The notes: generated from the letters alone by a model not told the origin. A stretch of DNA of 64,000 nucleotides from Schistosoma haematobium (GCF_000699445.3 NC_067199.1:32658902-32722901), one strand, 5' to 3'; shown: positions 1 through 13,393, numbered from the stretch's first letter. Program-made: numbers and translations.

Positions 1-1110
1 CAACATTGATGATTGAAATATTAATAGGATAGTAATGTAACTTTACTCATTTTATGAAATAAGATGTATAAATTTATCGTTGCCACTGTATAGTCTTTTA
101 AAATTACATCATTTCACTTTTCAATGTACTTTATATCAAACACTACACAGCTTAAATGCGGAAATTGTAGTCTTCATAGATTGATGTCATATCTCTGGGT
201 TGTTAATTTGTTGGTTTATTTTCAATTGTATTGTATTCTGTTTAGCATGCTGAATTAGGATTGGTCATGGTTATACGTGTATATCTTTCAGTTAACTTAA
301 TCAATAATGTTTCACATTTTCAACTGATTTACCTTATTCCCCTCTCCATCCTTTTCTTAATATTGTCTATCTGATAGTGTTAAGATACTTGTGATTTTGT
401 GCCATTAATTTTGTACTCACTAATTTCAATAATTATCTTTATTTTATTTATTATGCTGCGTAGTTTACATATTTTTTGACATTCAGTTAATTTATCCCGC
501 CAGTTGCATAACAAGTGATGTTTAGAGAGAAAATAATGTTAAGATTTGTTAGATCATCTACGTTTTAGGTGTGAACCAGTTTGTGAAATAAATAAATTGA
601 TCAATATATGTGAGAATGCCTTCGTGTTTCATTCTTAAACTGATCTCAGGAATAGATCTATTCTGCCGCACCATTTTGTATTGAAAAACTACGAAAAATC
701 CAGAATATTTCATCGTTTTTCGTCTTTTATTATGATAAGTTTTGAGATACTTTTCGTCTGGAAGCCATTAAAAACTAAGTTAGACTAGACAGATCATTTA
801 CTGTAGTTTGAAGTTCGTCAACGGTGTGGACCCACTAATTTAACAGGGGATGAATCTAAACCGTTTATTTCTCATGGCAAGCATGTTACTTTTAAAAAAC
901 ACCGTTGGTTCATGTTTCCGGCGTCAGTTAATTTTGCGACATAGTATGGCCACCATCTTGACATCGATGGTGCCTACCGCGTTTCCACCAGTTATAAAAT
1001 TGTTCTAAAACGTCCAGAATCTATTTTGACGTTAGTCGGCTGTCAATCACATGTTTATTGTTTGTTTGACTAGTTGAGCCAATCTTCACAACCCCTAAAT
1101 CCTCTGTTAC
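1..1110. other. AT-rich non-coding DNA
   Basis: No ORF or exon-like stretch with schistosome-style coding character is visible on either strand. It probably lies in an intron of the TFIIIC-type gene that continues upstream, because the first exon I can see (4515) is an internal one. The segment around 930-1000 is richer in G+C than its surroundings and may be the edge of an old repeat, but I cannot assign it. Confidence 0.4.
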
Positions 1111-1117
1111 AGATGAT

Positions 1118-1600
1118 ATTGGGGGAAGTTGTCTCTCCCTCTCGAAATGCTCTCATATGGTCACGCGTATATACACACTCCTGGAGAAGTTCTGTTCACT
1201 GCCTTCTCTCAGCAAATGTTGTTTACGAAGATGAGAGGATGGAAAAAGGTTGTCCGGTGCTTTAACCAGGTTGGTGTTTACGGAACATGGAGTTGGAAAA
1301 CCCTGATTCCAAATCAATGGTGCACATAGGCTCCATTATCCTAAGGGAACAAATAGCGTATGAACATATTGTTGATGACCGGCTACCATGGGACCGGATC
1401 ACCTAAAGTTGCCTCGCTATCTTGTGGATTAGACTTCTAGATCAAAGGCACAGGGATTGACTCCCTAAGAAAACCACCTGCTTCGTTTTGAGCTCCTGGG
1501 TAGTATTCTAGACTTCACACAAATCTAATGACGAAGTATGACGCATATCTATTTAGTGCCTCCTTGTACCAATGTTTGTGTTTAAATAAATAAATAAATA
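1118..1600 (+). mobile_element. Diverged copy of the ~490-bp TAAA-tailed retroelement (R1)
   Basis: The sequence aligns by eye with the complete copy at 1703-2197: the shared path runs from the motif CTCTCGAAATGCTCTCATATG near the 5' side, through AATGGTGCACAT, to TGCCTCCTTGTACCAATG near the 3' side, ending in a (AAAT)n tail at about 1583-1600. It is clearly older than its neighbour, with an inserted segment near 1265-1300 and many substitutions. The 5' boundary is unclear and no target-site duplication was found. The short ORFs over it are not conserved in frame between copies, so I do not call a protein. Confidence 0.6.
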
Positions 1601-1702
1601 GACAAGATTTTAATAAAGTTTCTTAAAAACTCGAAATTTTTCTGTGTAACCAACATGCATGTTATGATTCAAGATCTATTATATGAATTAGGGTTGTAAT
1701 TG

Positions 1703-2197
1703 ATCCCTAGAAGTGCCCCCAAATGCCCTGGTACGGCCGAGAGTGAGGAGAGTCCGCTCTCCCTCTCGAAATGCTCTCATATGACCACGCGTATATAGCC
1801 TCTGCCAGGGAAGTCCTACTCACTGCCTTCTCGTGGCGGGGGTGTTGTTTACGAAAATGAGAGGACGAAAAGCGAATGTCCGGCGCTTTAACCGGATTCC
1901 AAACCAATGGTGCACATGGGCTCCAGTATCCTAAAGGAACAAACGGCGTATGAACCAATTGTTGGTCACCGGTTTCCATGGGACTGCATCTCCTTACGAT
2001 GCTCCACTGCCTTGTGGATCAGACCTTCAGGTTGGAGGCTCGGGGAGTGGCCCCTAAGAGAACCACTTGTCTCGGTTTGGGCACCCGGACAGTATCACAA
2101 CCCTCACATATATCGAATGAGATTTGTGTGGCGCATATGTATTTGGTGCCTCCTTGTACCAATATCTATGTGTTAAAATAAAATATAATAATAATAA
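1703..2197 (+). mobile_element. Complete R1 retroelement copy with 14-bp target duplication
   Basis: The 495-bp element is bracketed by a perfect direct repeat TAGGGTTGTAATTG (1689-1702 and 2198-2211). It begins near CCCCCAAATGCCCTGG and ends in an A/T simple-repeat tail (about 2175-2197). A short body, a simple-repeat 3' tail and a long target duplication are the signature of target-primed reverse transcription, so this is a SINE-like or 5'-truncated non-LTR product. I see no reverse-transcriptase motif in it and cannot name the family. Related copies are at 1118-1600 (+) and 46243-46721 (-). Confidence 0.75.
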
Positions 2198-2211
2198 TAG
2201 GGTTGTAATTG

Positions 2212-4514
2212 TTAAACTGAATAAATAGAATTCCGTTCAATAGATGATATACGGCCATGTAATGCCTGGTCACGAAATGGAATTATTATCATAAGCTTCC
2301 AACTGAACTGATATCAGAATATAAGAAACTGTACACGTGAATCGGCTATTTTATTTCTGAAATAACATGATTGTACTCAACATATTAACAGGAAAATAAG
2401 CAGAATAAAATCTTATATATGATTGCCCTTTATATCGATTCTTCGTAAAAGAAACCATCATTCCACCCCTTGTTTCGGGAAATGATATATTTTTAAAAAT
2501 CTCAGAATAATGTGATACATAACGACAACATATTCTCACAATGAAATTACCTGCAGAATTTATAGATTTATCCAGTTTAAACTGAAAATAGAATAGGTTC
2601 CAACTTTCATTTTCTGAAATCCTATCTCTTTTCCACTTCATTTTTTCTATTTTAGTGGAAAATAGTATTGTATCGTCATTTTTTTGTTTTCAAACAATAA
2701 AGGGCGTTCTTTAATTTAGAATAGGAGGCGGGTGATTCATTTACAGAATTTTAAATATTATTAAAAGGTTTCAGTTCTCCTTACTTTTTTTTTATCAAAA
2801 AGTTTTAAACTTATAAATTGTCCTGGTAAATTCATTGTATTGCAAATAACATGGAACGGTAGCTTGATAACTTTCAGTCACCAAATTCCAGATTTAAACA
2901 TCGCTCCACCTACTTCAGTTTATGGAAGCTCTTAATGTCATTGGCTCTCACTTTCACTTAGTGTGGCTCATACCCCATGGACCCGGTGAATAAATTGACT
3001 TATTTATTATATGTATATCTTTAACCCATGTGTTTAAAAAAAGACAGTTGAAATTTCCCTTGATTCTTTTTTTATTTGATCGTAGACCTTCACATATGTA
3101 TCCTTTTTCAATGATTCCAAGTATTTGTCACTTGTCCATTTTCACTAATGTTATTATGAAATGTGAATGTCTAAAATCGTTTTAATTGCTCTTTAAAAGT
3201 CACTTTAATAGAACTTTAAGTTAATTTATAATTCAAAGATAACGCCTTCACATTGTTTATCAGTGTTTCTGGTTATTTGAACTAAATGACTTCGTCATTA
3301 ATAATCCTTCAATGAATACAAGGAATATTGTTTTCAACGTGTTGACTATTCTGATTCTATTCATATCTATACATATAAGTTTTAATTAACACAAAAAATC
3401 TATTTCTCCTCACAATACACAGTACAATATTCAAACTCAGTAGTGCAAGTGGCGTAATATTTGAAGCATTTAGCTTTCAACCACAGAATTCACGTTTTTG
3501 TATCCATCTCTGCCTCTTTCAGTTTAGATAGTCAGGTAATATCATACATAGACAGCTCTCACATAACCAAAAAAGGACGTATACGATTCAAGATTAAATC
3601 ATTTATCTGGTACATTTTATTATCTAAATTTCATTGGTGTTTGTAAACATCTAAAATTATACAACTTTGGTCTAAGTATAATGTTTTCGAAATTGACAAT
3701 GAAACAATCAACTAGAAGTGAGCCGAGTGGTGACCGCATTGCTACGCTGTCAGTTTGTTTATACGACTTGTTTTTGAAAGATCAGACAATGACAACTGAT
3801 ATGAAAGCATAATAAGAATAAGAAATAAATAATTAGAATTCATAACTTCATTTTAAATAAAAGTTCATTTATGAATGAATTGTATGTGTTTAATTTTGTT
3901 GATTACTTTCTGAATGAACAAATTATAAAAACCAATTTCCCCCTCCGAAATATTTCATTTGTATGTTCAAATCAAAAATAATCATTCTGCATTTAATATT
4001 CACTATTTTATAATCCTTTATAAGTTTTGTTTCTTTGTGCGTCGTTGTACCTCTAGGATCGTTGCAAAACTGTAGTTGATTATCAGCCTCATTATCTTCG
4101 CTCTTCATTCATATTCCACTGAATTGACTAACAACACCGATCCAGGTAATTGGTCCGGACAATCAATAAATGTCTGACAGATTTTTAAAAAGAGATCAAC
4201 TAATATTATTTATTATTTACACAACCGTTATCATTTGGTTTATAACAATGAGGCGATTTTCAAACTCATATATCAGCTACAGATTTGTGTGCTTGATTTT
4301 GTTTCATATTCTAATTGTGGGGGCAGTGATGCTATTCAGTTACCCAAATTGAATTAGGTGGAGTGGGGGTTCATACAGCCCTTGTAGTGTCTCTACGCCG
4401 AGCCTCTTAACCATTGAGTTTCCGTTCGACCAACTTATGGGGTATACTGTATATCGTATTCTTGTAGTTTTCATGTATATAACAATTTCCTTGTCTATAT
4501 TATTATTATTGTAG
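2212..4514. other. AT-rich DNA upstream of the first visible TFIIIC-gene exon
   Basis: I looked for an exon ending one base into a codon that could join the acceptor at 4514/4515 and found none that is convincing. The stretch is best read as intron. Short ORFs on both strands look like chance AT-rich openings. Confidence 0.4.
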
Positions 4515-7500
4515 GTAAGTTGAATTGGCAAGTTGTTTGGTGTAGTTCTAATTACGATAAATCTGATGTAATCCATTGGGAATTTCATGGATTATCAGTT
4601 TCAACGAATGGGGTTTATATATGTTTTCTTGAAAAGTATGTTGTATTTAATTATTTCACCATCTTTTTGTCATTTGATATTTGATAGTATTCTTTTTCGT
4701 ATTTAGTCATTACTAGTGTTTACAACGCAGTAGTAACCAAATAAATTTTGTGTTATAGGTTACCAATTAGGCGTACATTGTATTGGTATTCATTATCACG
4801 AAAGGCGAGTAAAACAATTATCACTCTGATACTTGTAAACCTTATGAATTATTTCCATATGATGAAGATAGATAATTAAAGGTCGGAGATGACATAGTGA
4901 TTGATTTTATTGACAATGTTGTATACGCACTCACATATTAAAATAAAAGCTATTCAAACCACTTAACTCTGTGGACAGTGTAATTTAATGAGTTTAAATT
5001 AGTTATATCTTATTTTTCTTTTTCTTTACAGACCATGCAATTATTTAGATAATAATCGTGCACGACGCAGTGCTCTACTTTCACCTAGAGTTAGTGATTC
5101 TTTATGAATGTGTACATATGTTTATGTTTTTATTGGGTATCAATATGTGTTTTATGAATTTCACCTTGAATAGGTTGTAATTCTTATTACTGATGAGTAG
5201 TAGTGCTAATAAGGACTTGATTATGAACTATTGTGACTTCTTTTCTTCTAATTACATTTGTTTTTCTTTCTATTAGAAAAGTTGTGTAGGAAAGTAAACG
5301 TTTGTAAATATTAGTGTAATATTTTCATGTTGGATTACACTAGTCAATTAATATACTTTGTAGATCCAGTTTATCTCTAGCTACATTATTCTTCATAATT
5401 TTTATCAATTATCAGCCTTAACTTATCTCTCATTCAATTTTAGGTCCATTTTTTATCGTTTTGGTCAAATGATAGTTTACAAGAAATTATATTTAACCCT
5501 GAATTACCTTTAAATCGCAAAGTTGATTGTTTACAAGAGTTACTACAAAGATGGCATTTATCAAACGACAAAGCTGATAATTTATCTAGCGATACAACAG
5601 ATTTACGACAGATATGTTTGGAGAAAATTGATTTTCACCAGTCTTGTCTCACTGATTCTTCGTTTCCTCATAGTTGGTTGAATAAGCCACTTACAACGCT
5701 TCAAATTTACAGGTGTAGTTTTAATTGTTACCATGACCTTTAACGTAAAAAAACTGTTCTAATGAGCTTCCTCGTTATCATTACAACTGATTCTGAAAAA
5801 TGTCCCCTTCAGTAGTTAGTCATAAGTGTTTATTATAGTATTCGACTTAATAATTGATTGATCTATTGTTTACAATAAGGTCTGTTGCTTGTTGGTTAGA
5901 TTGGCGAAGTCAGTTGGTTAGCTGATGGTGAACTTAAATCTAATTTAAACAAGGTAGCTACAGTGACGTGTAAAATTTCTTATCTTACACAAAATATGGC
6001 ATTCTGTAACGGGAACAAATATACTAAAAAGGACGAAATAATTTTCGAGAGTAAAAGAGAACCATTGGAGATTAAAAAAAACAGATCAAGTAGAATAATA
6101 TATATTTATCAATGTTATTGGTTCTATCTAACTACTTACATAACTAACAAGGTTTAATAGAAGAACTTATCGGTTCTTGGCTTGGTCACGATTGAGGACT
6201 TTGGATGCTAATTATTAAAGAAGTTCAACTTAATACATGTTACCAGTAACTGTCTATTACTCGATGGATTTAAACGACTTTGTAGCTAATATCAGTCTTT
6301 TATGAAAAGCCTCTTGATATTAAGTTAGTCTCTACAATGTACTTAACTATACTAAGTGTTTCTTATATAACTAAAATGTGGGATTGCAATACTTATAATT
6401 GAAAGTAGGGGAATTGGCGGATGGTTTCGTTAATTATATACATTACTTTGGGTACATTTGGGTACTCTGAAAATGTTGTACTACTCATAGGAAACTTTTT
6501 AAAAAAAGAATTCAACACTTTTTTCCATCAGTTATTCAAAGAGTTCGCTTCATCTTTAGTTTCTGTTCGTTAAATTGTATTCTTATATTCCAATTAGCTA
6601 TGATATTTTCAAGGATTTTGTAACATCATAATATTTAATATTGTTTTCAGGTTTATTCTGTGTATGCTCAACAAAGACACCGATGAATCTATCAAAGTGA
6701 GAAATTTATTTCGTTTTTTTTCTAGAAGAATAGCTGTTATTCTGTCATACTGTCCTGTTCTTAAATTTTATGAATGACAGTATCGATTGTGTCTGACTGA
6801 GGCTTTTTCATTGTGTTTTTTCCCCAGTCTCGTGCACAACTTTGGCTGACTAATTTAGATAATTTTATCCAACAACGTCATTTGGAACGATGTTTTCGTT
6901 TATTTCTTAAATGTTCTATACAAAGACAAGCACGTGGTATGTATTGTTTTCCATTTTACCTTGTTCGAGTGAATCTGTTGAACTGTTTATATTTAATGGT
7001 GTTGTTAGCATGAACTTCCATTCCAGGTAGTATCAGACCACCCAAGTTTACCAGTACACTTTACTGACAAGTGTTAAATAACACGAAGCATTACATAGTA
7101 AACTGTATATATTATTCACGAGAAATCATTTAGTTTATCAGTTATGGGGAATTGATGGTAGTTTTACATTTCCAATAATAAAATCACATTTTTCAAATGG
7201 TTACATAATTACTAGTCTTTTGGTAATTCACAGACAAATAAAACTTTCCGAGCAGTCATTTTCTCACTTGTTTTGAATATCTTTTGATATATTGTTTTTA
7301 TCTCAAAATGTGTGTGCTCTCTGAATTGTACTAGTTTAGTGTATACTAATAAGACGATATTTGAACTGATTTTAATCCATCTGCCTAATAAAAAGAAGGA
7401 AATCAGTCTTTTGTAGGACAATCTCTATTATTTCTACAAGAATATGGTCTGTTGGTAATCTCACATGACAAAACTTTCGCATATTATATAGTGATGCAAA

Positions 7501-10500
7501 CAGTAATGGAAAAGCAAATATCTTTATGGTAACTATGGATTCTGAAAGTATGATGAATGTTTAAGGTTTAAAAGTGTGATTAATACTAGTTTCTTGTATA
7601 TTAAAATGATTCTTTAAGTTTCTGCGAAATACATACTATCGGTGAATTTATTGCTTTCTTCCTATTAATATTCTATTATGTTAAGGTGTTTTCAACACGA
7701 ATTACTAATAGTAAACAAATGTTCATAGATTTACTTTCAAATCCATACTTTATATTCGACTGATTTAACCTTAAGATAAATGAATTAAGTCTCAAACAAA
7801 CAATGTCACTTTCTTGTATCAATGGTTTTCATATTTATTATTATTTGATTATTAAATAATTTCATTTTTCAATATTTTTTTAATTTGTTTCTACTGATAA
7901 CAGATTGTTTATTAGTTTCACAAATGGCCACAATAACTTTAAATATTTTCCGACCAACGTCACAAACATTGACTAATACACCTAGCACTACGACAACGAC
8001 GACCACGACCACCACTACCTCTACCACCATTGATACTGTATCTAGTTGTATATCTAATAAAAACGAAGATGATACAATGATTGTCAATGGAACTTCGAAT
8101 AAATATATATGTTTTGTCAAAGATTTACCTCAATTAGCTAGAAATGTTCACCAATTAGCTATACAACTCTATGTGCATCGTTTTAAATTTCCATATGAAA
8201 ATATCATCAATCAATTACAGAAATGTCCAATATGCTCAGAAAATATCCTTTTGTTTGTTTGTTCTTTATTATACTGAATATATTAAAATTTCTATGTATT
8301 TGTTAATTTAATTTCTTCCAATAATTTCCTAGAATAATAAATATAATCGAACAAAATAGGGTTTTCAATTTGATTTTCATCATCTACACTACTCTCTAAT
8401 GCATAGTAAGAAATTTATATGCGTCTATATAAAAATATTGGACTGATGAAGTACAGTTTTTCTTTCTATATTCACATTCCTTGAGAATAAGAACTTGATG
8501 TTTTACTCATTAAAATTAGCCATTATACAATCGACAGTCAAAATGTCGATGCCATGGTGTTTGGAGCGAATGGTACCGAGCTTAAGTCCCAGAGTGTACA
8601 TCAACTCTGGGATGCAGGCTGATCGAGTTGATAAGCCCTGAATAAGACGAAACGGGTGTCCTGGGTTCCACTGCTAGTCGCCATCCATCTCTGCTTAAAA
8701 AATACTCTTTATACTATTGATGTTGTTTAAGTGTATGTATGTATGTATATATGGCTGCCTCTAAATCAAGGTGAAAGCGTAAACCTGGATAATATCAAAG
8801 ACGCTGACGTAATACGTCTACCTCAATGCTCAGTAAATGAACATTTATTTGACACAATTTAGATTATTCTATTGTGTGAGTGGAGTTGTATGATTGTAGA
8901 AACATATACTGCAAGTTGGTGAATGTTTCTTTTTTATGAATCAATTTCAGTGCTACATTCTATTTTTTATACCTATTTTAACTATAACTGTATACTACAA
9001 CTATTTGCTAGTCAAGTATTTTCGTTTAAAGCCCAGTTTGTTTAAATTAATATACATACGTTGGATACTGACAGTTAAAAAAATGGCGTATATGAACTAT
9101 CGGTTACTTTATTCTTCTATATTTTGATCTAGAAACGATAAATATAGTCGTGCTTACAGTGTACAATCTATTTCCTTAAGTTGTATGGTGGATATATTTT
9201 TCTTTTCTGTTTAGTACATGTCATTCCGGACCTAATTTATTTGAATTGCTCTCAAAACCATCCATTTGGTGAGTTATTCATATATTGCCCTTTTTGGGGG
9301 GGGGTTATAGTTGCTTAGCACTGAAGATTCCCACATTACAACGAAACAACTATTTAATACTCTCTTGTTTTTGGTGATATCCCAACTAAAATCAATCTGT
9401 CTTAAACACAACATATATATATTCAGTTTATTGTTGATAAGCTAAGCACATGGTGATAAAGAAATCTGCTTAGTTTATTTTTCAAATAACAGTTCATTAT
9501 AGTTTCATGTATTAGTCGAGGTACATAATGAATGAATTTATTTGTCAGTCTATTATGTTATGTCTAATAACTATTGTGTCTACTTTATTAAATGACATAT
9601 ATTCACGGATTTTCAATCACTAATGAAGTTTTTTTTAAATTATACGATAATACAAATTCAGTTTGGGCATACTATATGAACTAACAATAATAACAATAAA
9701 ATATAGGACAGAAATTACTAGCAATTTAAGGCAATTCATATCTGTTCTGTAACATCCAAATCCATATCTATTCACTTTTTTGTATACCTTGTAGAAAGCA
9801 TCTAAATTGATGAAACCCCCCAACCACATATTTTTCTCATTCAAATAAGCAAAAAAAAGATTGTAATAACCAAAATATTTGATCTCACAAAACGAAAAAA
9901 TAATCCAAATCACTATTCTTAAAGTACAATTCTTATATCATTAATTAGAGGGTAATTAAAAGAAAACAATATTATACTAATTATAATTACTACCCATTAC
10001 ATTCATCAGATAAATGTTAAGGGGTTACAAGTATTAAACTAATGTACCCCACCATCTCAGTTCATACAATTGAAAGTGTAAATTTATTTTCTGTGGGATA
10101 AAGATATGTATTTATGAATAAGTTGTACATTTCCTGATTCAGTTGGCTAATAAAAGCTTCCTACTCCTGGTTTTCTCACTTTACGTATTTGATTTAGGCA
10201 CGCGTACAGAGAGCGTATATATCAGTAGCTGAATTGGATAATAGTATCATACAAAAAATACCTAAACTTTTTTGGTTTAATAGTCGTTTTTTCGTACATT
10301 TCTTTTTTCTTCAGAGCGTTGCATGCAATCTCTAGAACCTTGCATTGATCCTATGTTTCGTCATTGCATTCGGTGTAATCGTGTAGCTCTTAGCGTATCT
10401 CCTCAAGGTATGATGTAGAATTGTGTGATTTTTGAAGATTATTATCACTACTCTTCATGTTATTTCATAAGTCTCAATCTAGTTAAAATCTCTTTGAATA

Positions 10501-12250
10501 AATACTCATATCCTACTTTTACATCACTACATAATTGATTGACATTGTGAATAGTAAACTGTTACGGCATGAAATCTAGTTTAAATGCCAAATGATGTTT
10601 TGTTACATCAGTGATGTTCACAAATAAAGTTATAATAAGCCTGTTTTTGTCATCTGCATTTCTGCATAAATGACATCTGTTTTTCCTCGATCATGTATTC
10701 ATTTTTCAGTTTTATATCAGTGTAAGATTATTCATGTTAGTTATTAACAACTACTGAATAGATTTGCATTCATAATCGTTGTACCGTGAATGATCTTTAT
10801 TTTACTGTTTGTATCTTCGTAAAATGATTATATTAGTTTGATTTAAAATATCAGGCAATATATGAAATGAGATGGGCTTAGGGTACTACTCAATTACTGC
10901 ATTTTAAAACACCGCATAGAATGAATATATCTGGATTATCATAATAAACTTTGAGCCATGTCACTGTTTTCGTCTGACCATTGATTCTAACTACCTGATC
11001 GGAAATTCCAAGTAGATTACCAATTCACATACTATAATTCCTTTTCCGATCATCACATTTCGAGTAAACCCGTTTATTGACATCCTGCTCTATATTGATG
11101 GAAGGTTTTGATTCAAATTTATCAGATTTGTATTTGACGAATGTTCATAATTTAAAAGGCATGGAGTTCTTTTTGTCTATAATATTCAAAGTGTTTGATT
11201 GAATTGGACTCACTATTATTTTATCTACTTGCATACAAATGGGAAACACACTCATAAATACTTGGTTCTCTGAAATATATCTCGAAACAAATCGGCATGA
11301 AGAAAGTAAATACAGTCTCCGTCTTATAGAACGACTAGTACTGTACACATCTCTTCGATCTGTAATACTAAACTGATATTGAGTTTCACGGACATGTGTC
11401 GTTTGTTAGTGTGTGTTTATAAATATCTTTGATATTTTTCTCGTATATGCTGGAACCGTTAAGTGTATAACATTGAAAATAGACGTTGAATAATATAACA
11501 ATCGTAAATTAGTTGATCAGTCCTTCAACGTTCATCTTCTAATATCGTTTAGACAGTGTTACTGATGTTCAGCCATCATCTACTTCGACGTGGAGTTGTA
11601 GCTGTGATTCCAGTAGATCGGGAAAATGCTATATGCAACCAAATCAAAACATACTATCAATCTGTGAATTATTTAAATATTCAACACAGGTGTTTCAGAA
11701 ATTGTAGACAATGTGATTATTTCCCACGTAATAATCGTAATCCATTGTTCATTCTTTTGTTTGGCATTCAGTACTGAATTTTCATCCGTCTTGGCATATG
11801 TACATCATCAGGGGATTGCCTCTATATAACAATTCGCTATAAGTTTTAGTACATTTGAATTTTGGCTAGAAGTGGCTAGCACTAATACGAGTAGACGTAA
11901 TACGTGTTGATAAAGCGATTAGTTATCTGAACTACTTAGTATAACGGATAATGCGTTTGCGTTTGTAGTGTTAGATTCTGTTTTTCGGTCATAGTGTGGA
12001 TATTAACACTAGGATGGTGGTACATCCAGTTGACGATCTTAGAAATGGACGAAACTGCTGGTCTGTAATCCAAATATAATTATCTATAGGTCGTATTGTT
12101 TCTATTTTACCGTTGAATCATCAGTTTAGCTATTGTTATTTTTATTCTCCAAACCATTTGTCATTAGATCGTTTATCCGCTTGGCGTTCAATGATACTTC
12201 ATCCAATGTGTATATATTGTGATTTACCATTGACGTGGAAAGAATTCTAA
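4515..12250 (+). CDS. GTF3C4: TFIIIC 90-kDa subunit homologue (GTF3C4-like), C-terminal part, 9 exons
   Basis: Exons inferred from splice sites and matching phases: 4515-4635, 5032-5089, 5444-5712, 6651-6696, 6828-6936, 7904-8242, 9218-9268, 10315-10407 and 12090-12250 (stop TAA 12248-12250); about 414 residues. The first exon carries WEFHGLSVSTNGVYICFLE, a beta-propeller-like strand pattern. The C-terminus holds a cysteine-rich zinc module spread over four exons: CPIC (8224-8235), CSQNH (9247-9261), a Cys-rich segment with RCMQ, EPC and HCIRC (10317-10376), and CIYC (12209-12220). This order and spacing match the C-terminal zinc finger of TFIIIC90/GTF3C4. In other eukaryotes that protein is a TFIIIC subunit that helps recruit RNA polymerase III to tRNA genes in the nucleus. 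A poly-threonine run sits just before the zinc module. The N-terminal half is not visible and probably lies upstream of the window. Family assignment is from remembered pattern, not a search. Confidence 0.75.
8243..9217 (+). other. Candidate U12-type AT-AC intron
   Basis: The donor reads ATATCCTTTT, an exact match to the minor-spliceosome AT-AC consensus, and the intron can end in AC at 9216-9217. A branch-like element TTCCTTAAG (9172-9180) differs from TTCCTTAAC at its last base. Splicing here keeps phase (A|AT gives Asn) and produces CPICSENVIPDLIYLNC, close to the TFIIIC zinc-finger pattern. The branch point is about 38 nt from the 3' end, longer than usual for this class. The alternative is a U2-type intron with a weak GTTCTT donor at about 8260 and TAG at 9214, which also keeps phase but gives a longer linker. 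Confidence 0.55.
8541..8695 (+). mobile_element. Degenerate family B SINE with decayed hammerhead, inside the candidate AT-AC intron
   Basis: The order matches other family B copies: a box-B-like stretch (GCTTAAGTCCCAGAG), the ribozyme region (8613-8673), and the CCACTGCTAG...CCATCCATC end. The hammerhead core reads TTGATAAG instead of CTGAYGAG, although GACGAAAC and the GTC cleavage triplet remain, so it should be inactive. It lies in a GTF3C4-like gene intron on the sense strand. Confidence 0.65.
9290..9305. repeat. G-run in intron
   Basis: A homopolymer of about ten G follows TTTTT within the intron after the 9218-9268 exon. It is simple sequence with no visible function; length may vary. 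Confidence 0.5.
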
Positions 12251-13390
12251 TGCTTATTTTATCATAATTTTTATTCCTTGAATATACCGACAAGATCCTT
12301 ATGTTTTATTTCATCTATATATAAATGTCCATTTTAAATTCGATTTTTATTCTGTATTGTCGAATGTAAATTGTAATAATGATGTTAGTACTTAATTAAT
12401 CTTTTCTAATATAAAGTTCTCAGTTTGTTGTCTGTGTATGTATGTTTGATGTGTGTGTATGTAATTAGCATGTATGTTTACTCTTTGATTCAATAATGTA
12501 CGGAAGATGTCCTTAGTTTAAAGATAATTTTCGAAGCACGCCAATAGACCGGTCGACTTATTGTGACGTGCAATGTCCCAGAGTTGATAATGGTCTGCAT
12601 GTGCCTAATTACCAGGTAGAAAAGGTGGATAAAGGATATTCTTTTGCCCAAACTGAATGATATATATATGCATATATCCCTTAAGAATTTAAGTCTACGA
12701 GTGGTTCAAATTCTATCCCTTGAAAATAAAAACTATATCTTGGCCCAAACACTTGCATTTATCATTTGGCTGTTTCTGACTAGCCCTCCTGAAATATAGA
12801 TCCGTTTTTCGGATTCAGCTGGACGACTTTTGAATGGATTTACACGTCAGTTAGTAGTATTTTTGTTTCCGATTTTTTTCTCACAATAACACTTCAACTA
12901 TTCAAGTGTGATCTTTTTCATGTTATTTAATATATTAATAATTCTTATGTGATTGTCAGTAGATGGATGGTTTAATAACATTTACAGTAATAAATTGATG
13001 ATAGAACAAAACAGTTCATCATCATATCTATGAAATCAGATTTTCTGTTGTTGTAAACAACTAGATCATAGACTTCACTGTTTATACCAAGGTGTATTTA
13101 TTGACTTTTGTAATAAAATATTTTAGTGTAGAGTATGAGCAGTGATTGCATAGAACAGAAATTAGAAAATAATTGCTGGCTGATATGTCGGATTACTTAT
13201 TTTATAGGGTCTTTTGAATTGATTCACTTCATTAGATCTGATTATATCAAACCATACTTCATCAACACCGAGGTCCATGGACCAATATAAGTACCTGCTG
13301 TATACCGAAATGTTACCAATTGTTTCATGATTCACATAAACTGATTACATAATGTTAGCTATTTTTTTCTTCTTCTTGTAATTCAACTTT
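12251..13390. other. Intergenic region between GTF3C4-like gene and CDK7
   Basis: About 1.1 kb of AT-rich DNA with short TG/TA simple repeats near 12430-12470 and 12660-12675. No canonical AATAAA appears immediately after the upstream stop codon. Any 5' UTR exon of CDK7 or its promoter must be here or further upstream, but I cannot identify one. Confidence 0.45.
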
Positions 13391-13392
13391 AG
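13365..13392 (+). promoter_or_regulatory. Strong 3' splice acceptor one base before the CDK7 ATG
   Basis: A pyrimidine-rich tract (TTTTTTTCTTCTTCTTG, then AATTCAACTTTAG) ends with AG at 13391-13392, and the ATG begins at 13394. Either a 5' UTR intron ends here or the site receives a trans-spliced leader, a process known in schistosomes. Confidence 0.55.
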
Positions 13393-13393
13393 C

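Noticed and set aside
2351..2641. 96-codon minus-strand ORF in the upstream intron
   Set aside because: No recognisable motif, AT-driven composition, and no splice context supporting a gene.
7869..8120. Minus-strand ORF with poly-valine
   Set aside because: It is the antisense shadow of the poly-threonine coding exon of the GTF3C4-like gene.
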